Shown in pieces: positions 22,902 to 28,506 of a stretch of DNA of 28,506 nucleotides; within the stretch, counting starts at the first letter, position 1; each line of letters opens with the position of its first letter. The notes under the pieces are model-generated. The model saw nothing but the letters and a program-made list of their open reading frames with translations. It was not told the DNA's origin and did not search any database. The stretch is from assembly GCA_910577335.1 (NCBI GenBank), contig CAJTMJ010000041.1, positions 1 through 28,506 on the forward strand, given 5' to 3'. The DNA is from an uncultured Duncaniella sp. Lineage in GTDB: Bacteria; Bacteroidota; Bacteroidia; Bacteroidales; Muribaculaceae. The translations under genes and the position numbers were made by a program.

Positions 22902-25676
22902 TTACCCCACTACTATATTCACTATCTTATTAGGAACGACTATCACTTTTCGGATACTCTTTCCGTCAAGCCACTTAGCAGACGACTCATGGTTGATAGC
23001 CATCTTCTCAACCTCCTCCTTAGGGGTATCAGCAGCAACCTGTATATTGAAACGAGCCTTACCATTGAACGACACCGCATAGTTCACAGTATTCTCCTTA
23101 AGATACTCCTCATTCCATGCGGGCCACTTGGCATCGTTTATGGTAGTGTTATTCTCGAGAGCGGTATGCCACAACTCCTCAGCGATATGTGGTGCGAAAG
23201 GCGCAAGAACTACAAGCAGATCGCTCAACACCTCACGTGAATGACACTTGCAAGCATTAAGCTCGTTTACACATATCATAAACGCAGCTATCGAAGTATT
23301 GTAGCTGAACGACTCAATATCACCTGTAACCTTCTTTATGAGCTTGTGAAGAGCCTTAAGAGCCTCAGGTGAGGGTTTAGAATCATCCACAAGACACTCG
23401 TCACCCTTATAGTAAAGACCCCAGAGTTTCTTAAGGAAGCGGTTAACACCGTCGATACCGTTAGTATCCCAAGGCTTGCTCTGTTCGAGCGGACCGAGGA
23501 ACATCTCATACAGACGCAAAGTGTCGGCACCGTAACGCTCAACGATATCATCGGGATTAACAACGTTGAACATAGATTTCGACATCTTCTCAACAGCCCA
23601 TCCGCACACATACTTGCCATCTTCAAGTATGAACTCAGTATCCTTATAGTCGGGACGCCATGCACGGAATGCGTCAAGGTCAAGAATATCGTTTGATACT
23701 ATGTTGACATCCACATGTATAGGTGTGGTCTCATACTGATCCTTCAAACCCAAAGACACAAAAGTATTGGTGTCTTTAATACGGTAAACGAAGTTGCTTC
23801 GACCCTGAATCATACCTTGGTTGATAAGCTTCTTGAACGGCTCAGGCTCGCAGACATAACCGAGGTCATAGAGGAACTTATTCCAGAAACGAGAATATAT
23901 AAGGTGACCTGTGGCATGTTCGGTACCGCCTATGTAAAGGTCAACATTGCGCCAATATTCGTCAGCTTCCTTCGACACAAGAGCGTTTTCATTATCTGGA
24001 TCCATGTAGCGGAGATAGTATGCCGATGAACCTGCGAAACCGGGCATAGTGTTAAGCTCTATGGGATAACCATCCTCAGTGACCCAATTCTTTGCACGAC
24101 CCAACGGCGGCTCGCCTGTCTCGGTAGGCAGATATTTGTCAACTTCCGGAAGAAGGAGAGGAAGTTTCGACTCATCCATCAGAGTGGGTATACCGTTCTT
24201 ATAATATACAGGGAAAGGCTCGCCCCAGTAACGCTGACGGCTGAAGATAGCGTCACGCAAACGATAGTTGACTTTCACCTTACCTATACCCTTTTCCTCT
24301 ATAAATTTCTTTGTGGCGGCAATCGCTTCCTTGACCTCCATACCATTAAGGTTAAGTTCATCGGATGCACTGTTTATCATCTTACCGCTCTTGGCGTCAA
24401 AGCTCTGCTCCGAAACATCGCAACCCTCGATAAGAGGTATGATAGGAAGATTGAAATGCTTTGCGAAAGCATAGTCACGGCTGTCATGCGCAGGCACCGC
24501 CATGATGGCACCTGTTCCGTAACCGGCGAGCACATAGTCACTGATCCATACAGGTATCTCCTTACCGGTGAGAGGATTGATGGCATAGCTGCCTGAGAAC
24601 ACACCGCTCACCTTTTTATCGATCATACGCTCACGCTCAGTCTTATGCTTTATGCTGTCAAGATATTCCTTCACAGCCTCAGCCTGTTCGGGAGTGGTGA
24701 CCTGTTTCACATAGTCGCTCTCGGGAGCAAGCACCATGAAAGTCACGCCAAACACAGTGTCGGCACGGGTAGTGAATATCTCAAGGTCAACATCGCTTCC
24801 TGCGATATGGAATTTCATCTCTGCACCCTCCGAACGACCTATCCAATTGCGCTGTGTCTCCTTAAGCGAGTCAGTCCAGTCGATAGTGTCAAGACCTTCA
24901 AGAAGACGCTGTGCGTAAGCCGATACACGCAGACACCACTGATACATCAACTTCTGCTCCACAGGATAACCGCCACGGATAGAAAGACCCTCGCTCACCT
25001 CATCGTTGGCAAGCACTGTGCCGAGCTGCGGACACCAGTTTACCATCGTATTGCCGAGATAAGCTATGCGGTAATTCATCAGAGTGTCGCTCTTCTGCTT
25101 CTCGTCCATAGCGTTCCACTCGTCGGCGGTAAATGAAAGTTCCTCGGAACATGCCGCATGTATACCCTCGGTGCCATGCTTTTCAAAATGATTCACAAGG
25201 TCGGCGATAGGCATAGCCTTGTTCTCCTTGGTGTCATAGTAGCTCTCCACCATCTTCATGAACGCCCACTGCGTCCATTTGTAGAATTTAGGATCGCATG
25301 TACGCACCTCACGGTCCCAGTCGTAGCAGAAACCTATCTTGTCGAGCTGGCTGCGGTAACGCGCTATATTGTCGGTGGTAGTCTTTTCAGGATGCTGACC
25401 TGTCTGTATGGCATACTGCTCGGCAGGAAGTCCGTAAGCGTCATAGCCCATCGGGTGGAGCACATTGAAACCTTGCAGACGTTTATAACGTGAATATATG
25501 TCTGATGCTATGTAGCCTAAGGGATGTCCCACATGCAGTCCGGCTCCCGAGGGATAAGGAAACATGTCGAGCACATAAAATTTAGGACGTGAAGCGTCAA
25601 TCTGCGCTTTATACACCTTGTTTTCACGCCACGCTTTCTGCCAGCGGGCTTCAATCTCTCTATGATTGTATTCCAT
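22902..25676 (-). CDS. leuS: Leucyl-tRNA synthetase
   Basis: This class-I synthetase charges tRNA-Leu. Its 924 residues include the HIGH-type motif HVGH (48-51) in PYPSGAGLHVGHPLGY; the CP1 editing domain with TTRADTVFG (302-310) and AVPAHDSRDYAFA (393-405), which removes wrongly charged amino acids; the leucine-specific insertion just before the KMSKS loop (about 625-690); KMSKS at 697-701; and the helical anticodon-binding and C-terminal domains. The ATG at 25676 gives the canonical MEYNHREIEARWQ start. It lies 40 bases downstream of nadA on the same strand and probably shares its promoter. Its 3' end abuts the tandem repeat array. Confidence 0.98.
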   Translation of the reverse strand: MEYNHREIEARWQKAWRENKVYKAQIDASRPKFYVLDMFPYPSGAGLHVGHPLGYIASDIYSRYKRLQGFNVLHPMGYDAYGLPAEQYAIQTGQHPEKTTTDNIARYRSQLDKIGFCYDWDREVRTCDPKFYKWTQWAFMKMVESYYDTKENKAMPIADLVNHFEKHGTEGIHAACSEELSFTADEWNAMDEKQKSDTLMNYRIAYLGNTMVNWCPQLGTVLANDEVSEGLSIRGGYPVEQKLMYQWCLRVSAYAQRLLEGLDTIDWTDSLKETQRNWIGRSEGAEMKFHIAGSDVDLEIFTTRADTVFGVTFMVLAPESDYVKQVTTPEQAEAVKEYLDSIKHKTERERMIDKKVSGVFSGSYAINPLTGKEIPVWISDYVLAGYGTGAIMAVPAHDSRDYAFAKHFNLPIIPLIEGCDVSEQSFDAKSGKMINSASDELNLNGMEVKEAIAATKKFIEEKGIGKVKVNYRLRDAIFSRQRYWGEPFPVYYKNGIPTLMDESKLPLLLPEVDKYLPTETGEPPLGRAKNWVTEDGYPIELNTMPGFAGSSAYYLRYMDPDNENALVSKEADEYWRNVDLYIGGTEHATGHLIYSRFWNKFLYDLGYVCEPEPFKKLINQGMIQGRSNFVYRIKDTNTFVSLGLKDQYETTPIHVDVNIVSNDILDLDAFRAWRPDYKDTEFILEDGKYVCGWAVEKMSKSMFNVVNPDDIVERYGADTLRLYEMFLGPLEQSKPWDTNGIDGVNRFLKKLWGLYYKGDECLVDDSKPSPEALKALHKLIKKVTGDIESFSYNTSIAAFMICVNELNACKCHSREVLSDLLVVLAPFAPHIAEELWHTALENNTTINDAKWPAWNEEYLKENTVNYAVSFNGKARFNIQVAADTPKEEVEKMAINHESSAKWLDGKSIRKVIVVPNKIVNIVVG

Positions 25677-25716
25677 ATATATTATTACTGTTTTTTCTTT
25701 TCGTGAAAGGTGATGA

Positions 25717-26685
25717 TTATTTGCTCATTTCAAGCATCCTTGCTATGGGTCGGCGTGCAGGTTCGATGATCTCCTCATCAACATGCACTTCAGGAAGCTC
25801 ATACAGCAATGTGTTGTAAAGTTTCTCAAGAGTGTTGAGCTTCATAAAGGCGCAGTCATTACATACGCAGGTTGAATCGTTGGGAGGAGCGGGGATAAAT
25901 GTCTTATTCGGACACTTGCGGCGCATCTCATGCAGAATACCACTCTCTGTCGCCACTATAAATTCATTGTGAGGACACTCGACAGCCCAGTTGAGCAACA
26001 CTGCGGTCGAGCCAACCTTGTCAGCTACCAGTCTTACAGGTGCCGGACATTCGGGATGCACCAGTATCTTTGCTTCGGGATGCTGCTTTTTAAGTTCCAA
26101 TATCTTTTCAAGTGAGAACTGCTCATGTACATGGCAAGCGCCGTCCCAGAGTATCATGTCACGTCCGGTCTCGCTGTTGATATAATTTCCGAGGTTACGG
26201 TCGGGACCAAAGATTATTTTCTCGTCGGCAGGAAGAGCGTTGATGATTTTCATTGCGTTTCCCGATGTCACAACTATGTCGGTTAGAGCCTTCACGGCAG
26301 CCGAGGTATTGACGTAGGAAACCACTATGTGATCCGGATATTTCTCCTTGAATTTCTTAAGCTCCGGAGCCGGGCAGCTGTCGGCAAGCGAGCAGCCGGC
26401 ATTAAGATCGGGAACCAACACCTTTTTGTCAGGGCAAAGTATCTTGACAGTCTCACCCATGAAATGCACGCCACACATCACTATCACGGGATTGTCAAGC
26501 TTCTCGGCAATCTGAGCCAACGCCAATGAGTCGCCGACGAAATCGGCGAGGTCCTGAATTTCACCCACCGTGTAGTAATGGGCGAGAATCACTGCGTTTT
26601 TTTCTTTTTTCAACTTCTTGATCTCTTCAGCGAGATTCAAAGTTTTGTCGATGGGTGCTTCCACAAACCCTTTATCAACATTCAT
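25717..26685 (-). CDS. nadA: Quinolinate synthase A
   Basis: NadA condenses iminoaspartate with dihydroxyacetone phosphate to quinolinate, the second step of de novo NAD synthesis, using an oxygen-sensitive [4Fe-4S] cluster. The 322 residues fit the family. Cluster ligands by comparison with E. coli C113, C200 and C297 are Cys98 in NAGCSLADSCP, Cys184 in DGACHVHEQF, and one cysteine of the STCVCNDC group (273, 275 or 278). Substrate motifs AHYYTVGEIQDLADFVGDS and SYVNTSAAVKA are present. nadB and nadC are not adjacent in this window. The promoter is about 200 bases upstream, and a palindrome at the transcription start suggests repression. Confidence 0.97.
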   Translation of the reverse strand: MNVDKGFVEAPIDKTLNLAEEIKKLKKEKNAVILAHYYTVGEIQDLADFVGDSLALAQIAEKLDNPVIVMCGVHFMGETVKILCPDKKVLVPDLNAGCSLADSCPAPELKKFKEKYPDHIVVSYVNTSAAVKALTDIVVTSGNAMKIINALPADEKIIFGPDRNLGNYINSETGRDMILWDGACHVHEQFSLEKILELKKQHPEAKILVHPECPAPVRLVADKVGSTAVLLNWAVECPHNEFIVATESGILHEMRRKCPNKTFIPAPPNDSTCVCNDCAFMKLNTLEKLYNTLLYELPEVHVDEEIIEPARRPIARMLEMSK

Positions 26686-26867
26686 CTATTTTTATGTTTG
26701 AGAAAATTTTTTAAAAAAAGCTATTTAAATAAGAATAATATCAGATGTTAAAACATGAAGTAACTTTTTGGCTTTTTACTTGCTTTATTGGGTTATTGAA
26801 CTCCGATTTACAATATTTGCACAGTTATAAACATTATAAATTGCTTTAAATCTGATATTTGACAGAT

Positions 26868-26888
26868 TTATTAACATCATGTTAATAA
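26868..26888. promoter_or_regulatory. 21-bp palindrome at the nadA transcription start (candidate operator)
   Basis: TTATTAACAT (26868-26877), a central C, and ATGTTAATAA (26879-26888) form a perfect 10+1+10 palindrome. It begins 5 bases downstream of the nadA -7 box, covering the predicted start site and about the first 20 transcribed bases. This is a normal place for a repressor operator. An overlapping 7-bp hairpin (AAATCTG 26848-26854 with CAGATTT 26863-26869) lies just inside the leader. Confidence 0.5.
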
Positions 26889-26892
26889 TGTG

Positions 26893-26923
26893 CAAAGTTA
26901 AAAACTTTTCAGCAGATAAACAA
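26893..26923 (-). promoter_or_regulatory. Bacteroidetes-type promoter of nadA-leuS
   Basis: On the minus strand, TTG (26923-26921) and TAACTTTG (26900-26893) are 20 bases apart and match the -33/-7 consensus. Transcription would start near 26886, giving an unusually long, AT-rich leader of about 200 bases before the nadA ATG. Confidence 0.7.
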
Positions 26924-27057
26924 CCTTAAAATGTTTAAAACCACCTTGAAAACCGATTCAAAGTTAATTAATAACTTATTTGCATTCCGGATCATAAACT
27001 ATATACAGTATTGAAGATGAGATATGCAACACCAATCTTTAAAAATCAATTAAATTC

Positions 27058-27098
27058 TTATTGACACTTATCAACACCGTTATCAACATTGTTAATAA
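27058..27098. promoter_or_regulatory. Cluster of DnaA-box-like nonamers
   Basis: Four nonamers are packed together: TTATTGACA (27058-27066), TTATCAACA (27068-27076), TTATCAACA (27080-27088), and on the minus strand TTATTAACA (27098-27090). Related copies occur at 26825 (TTATAAACA) and within the palindrome at 26868-26888. TTATCAACA differs from the DnaA box TTATCCACA at one base. They could be DnaA sites or binding sites of another regulator. Confidence 0.4.
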
Positions 27099-27116
27099 CC
27101 GTGTTTCAAAATAGAA

Positions 27117-27148
27117 AATAGGGATGCTCCGGGGGAAGCATCCCTATT
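27117..27148. repeat. GGATGC palindromic repeat, copy 2
   Basis: AATAGGGATGCT (27117-27128) and AGCATCCCTATT (27137-27148) form a perfect 12-bp stem with an 8-base loop. It is the most complete hairpin of the family in this window. On the minus strand the stem is followed by TTCTATTTTG, so it could also end transcription coming from the lipoprotein gene. Confidence 0.75.
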
Positions 27149-27266
27149 CTACGAGTTACCGCAAAAGCTACTTAACGCTTGCTACTCCTCAGGCACCATC
27201 AACTCAGCAATCCTTAAATAAAAAACACGATAAGATGATATTTACCAACGTATAATTATCCTCATC

Positions 27267-27351
27267 GTAGGGATGCTCCCCGGAGCATCCGATTGGAACA
27301 GGCTGTAAATAAGTCATTCGCTATCGGATGCTCCGGAGGAAGCATCCCTAC
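27267..27351. repeat. Inverted pair of GGATGC palindromes (REPIN-like, copies 3 and 4)
   Basis: Copy 3 (27267-27293) contains GGATGCTCC/GGAGCATCC. Copy 4 (27323-27351) is the same element in reverse. The outer arms GTAGGGATGCT (27267-27277) and AGCATCCCTAC (27341-27351) pair perfectly over 11 bp, and the inner arms AGCATCCGAT (27284-27293) and ATCGGATGCT (27323-27332) over 10 bp. The 85-base block can therefore fold as two small hairpins or one long one. It lies downstream of the lipoprotein gene. Confidence 0.75.
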
Positions 27352-27400
27352 AATTTTGAAACATTATTATAAGGAACTATTGTATTACATTTGTATTAGT

Positions 27401-28021
27401 TCAATAGTACGTTATCTTTCTTTTTTGGGTTTTGTTGACTGGGGTTGAGGGTTGTGACATGGCGTAGTCGCCGGTGTCGTAGTCCATTGGCTGGATGGTG
27501 CGTGTGCCGTTTAGGGTACGCTGAGTCCAGTTGCCTATCGAGTCGGTAGAGTCGTAGGTATATGTGAAATTTATCACGGTTCTGTTTTTTGGACCCTCGG
27601 TCTCATATTTACCCTCGGTAGCCCATCCGTTTTCGTTCAGTCCGGTGAAGGTCACGGTCCATGAAGTGCCGTCGCTTTCCTCGCACGACGTCGAGGTGAT
27701 ATATCCCTCGCTGTCGGTCTTAATCTCGTTGTCGTAATATGTCAGGAACTCGGTGATGAGTTTGCCGTCACTGTTAAAATTAAGAGTCTCGTTGAGGCAT
27801 GTTCTGATGAGGTCGTCGGGCTGTGGCTCCGCACTCTTAACGTTGCCGAAGAGACCGAATTTCTTAAGGTCGGCTGATATGAAACGTCTGGCTATCAGAG
27901 TGCCGTCAGTGGCGTGTTGTGTCAGTGAATCATTTACGGTGGTGTCAGCTGACTTGTTGCTCCCCGTGCACGATGCCATAATCATGGCTACCATAGTTAT
28001 AGGCAATAAATATCTATTCAT
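27401..28021 (-). CDS. Uncharacterised lipoprotein with RHS-like strand motif
   Basis: A 206-residue putative lipoprotein. I start at the ATG at 28021, which gives MNRYLLPITMVAMIMASC, a short signal peptide with lipobox MASC and lipidated Cys18; an ATG at 28039 would add six residues. A polar Ser/Thr/Asp linker follows, then beta-rich repeats: LNFNSDGKLITEFLTYYDN, SEGYITSTSCEESDG, WTVTFTGLNENGWATEGKYE and FTYTYDSTDSIGNWTQRTL. The last matches the YxYDxxGNWTxR pattern common in RHS-like or YD-repeat lipoproteins of Bacteroidetes. I recognise no enzyme motif. The C-terminus is basic (NKTQKRKITYY). The gene stands alone, with GGATGC palindromes downstream and a promoter-terminator pair upstream. 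Confidence 0.8.
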   Translation of the reverse strand: MNRYLLPITMVAMIMASCTGSNKSADTTVNDSLTQHATDGTLIARRFISADLKKFGLFGNVKSAEPQPDDLIRTCLNETLNFNSDGKLITEFLTYYDNEIKTDSEGYITSTSCEESDGTSWTVTFTGLNENGWATEGKYETEGPKNRTVINFTYTYDSTDSIGNWTQRTLNGTRTIQPMDYDTGDYAMSQPSTPVNKTQKRKITYY

Positions 28022-28159
28022 GATGATTGCGTTTTTCATTAAATTCGTTTTTCATTGAAAATAATAGTTGAAAAATGTCACAAACCGCATTATTTCACTA
28101 TAGAAAATCAACGCAATCCCTCATCGAAAAGTTTGAATCATGATACGTTATAGGTAAAT

Positions 28160-28192
28160 AAAAAATGGGGAGAACTTCACAGCCCGCCCCAT
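28160..28192 (-). terminator. Candidate intrinsic terminator on the minus strand
   Basis: Read leftward, ATGGGG (28192-28187) and CCCCAT (28170-28165) form a 6-bp stem with a 16-base loop, followed directly by five T (28164-28160). It lies about 140 bases upstream of the lipoprotein start and about 70 bases downstream of a -7 box on the same strand. Confidence 0.5.
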
Positions 28193-28257
28193 GCTTTAAC
28201 CTAACTTTTGTTGACTTTAAACTTATTGATAGTAGCTAAATTCCACATGACGTTATC
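28160..28257 (-). ncRNA. Putative ~100-nt small RNA or attenuated leader
   Basis: A -7 box at 28271-28264 and a hairpin with a T-tract ending at 28160, both on the minus strand, would delimit a transcript of roughly 98 bases. No open frame of note lies within it. It could be a free small RNA or a leader controlling the lipoprotein gene by attenuation. I do not recognise a known RNA family, so this is a structural guess. Confidence 0.3.
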
Positions 28258-28263
28258 CGAGTG

Positions 28264-28271
28264 CAAAATTA
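28264..28271 (-). promoter_or_regulatory. Candidate -7 box upstream of the lipoprotein gene
   Basis: On the minus strand this reads TAATTTTG, a full match to TAnnTTTG. No TTG is found at the expected -33 distance; the region is a run of A and T. Predicted start near 28257. Confidence 0.4.
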
Positions 28272-28506
28272 ACTATAAAAATCATAATAAAAAACATAAA
28301 CCAGTTAAGAATAGTTAACGGCTAAGTTTGTGGTGACAATTTGATGGCAAATTGACCTGAAATATAATCGTTTGCGGTAATATGATTGCATTTTGTAAAA
28401 ATATGTAGTGATTATGTCAAAATATTTAATCATGGATACTTGTATTACGCCGTTTAGTAGATGACAAAAATTAAATTTATGCTGTTAAACACTTAATTTT
28501 CAGTCG
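28272..28506. other. AT-rich sequence without recognised features
   Basis: No coding frame, RNA gene or strong promoter was seen in this 235-base right edge. A weak inverted repeat (AAAATTAA near 28468 with TTAATTTT near 28495) is the only structure noted. Confidence 0.5.

Larger units (their letters stand above)
26686..27400. other. Gene-free AT-rich intergenic region upstream of nadA
   Basis: About 715 bases with no credible coding frame on either strand. It holds the nadA leader and promoter, a 21-bp palindrome, repeated TTATNNACA nonamers, and three copies of the GGATGC palindrome. The parts between are AT-rich, with homopolymer A and T runs near 26705-26720, and show no further structure that I can support. 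Confidence 0.7.

Noticed and set aside
26686..26886. Known riboswitch in the nadA leader
   Set aside because: The leader is AT-rich with only one short hairpin; no conserved riboswitch core was recognisable.

Overview
The window looks like a chromosomal segment of a gut-type Bacteroidales bacterium, probably close to Muribaculaceae (family level is inference). Signs seen in the sequence are Bacteroidetes promoters (TTTG, 19-20 bases, then TAnnTTTG), start codons without Shine-Dalgarno sites, a C10 (streptopain-like) protease, a DUF4919 protein, and a lysine in place of the usual YidC hydrophilic-groove arginine. Plant-polysaccharide enzymes (GH43, CE8) sit among housekeeping genes. No rRNA, tRNA, CRISPR array, insertion sequence or prophage was seen.

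Layout. 1-1400: a leftward, AT-rich gene for a secreted C10 cysteine protease with no propeptide. 1530-5384: rightward pyrG-yidC, closed by a strong hairpin. 5483-7083: a FadL/OmpP1-type outer-membrane protein with its own promoter and terminator. 7161-18115: a long, tightly packed rightward cluster. It holds a SNF2 helicase, a 619-residue partner that seems to end in winged-helix and helicase-associated modules, a small membrane protein, a DUF4919 protein, a GH3 acyl-adenylase, alkaline phosphatase, recF, a DUF721/DciA-like protein and a hotdog thioesterase. 18332-22436: GH43 arabinanase, an RsmF-like rRNA methyltransferase, trmD and a CE8 pectin methylesterase, all rightward, closed by a 17-bp hairpin terminator. 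22596-22900: a tandem array of 82-87-base units, each carrying two hairpins, lying between convergent transcription units. 22902-26685: leftward nadA-leuS. 26686-27400: an AT-rich, gene-free stretch with the nadA promoter, a 21-bp palindrome at its transcription start, a cluster of TTATNNACA sites and GGATGC palindromes. 27401-28021: a leftward lipoprotein gene. 28022-28506: no gene; a promoter and terminator about 100 bases apart suggest a small RNA or attenuated leader.

How the genes fit together. Core functions are CTP synthesis, membrane-protein insertion, DNA repair and replication (RecF plus DUF721), RNA methylation, leucyl-tRNA charging and NAD synthesis. They are interleaved with envelope and secreted functions (FadL-type channel, phosphatase, protease, pectin-side-chain enzymes). 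The most promising little-described items are the SNF2/winged-helix two-gene module, the tandem hairpin array, the inverted GGATGC pair that resembles a REPIN, and the putative small RNA near the right end.
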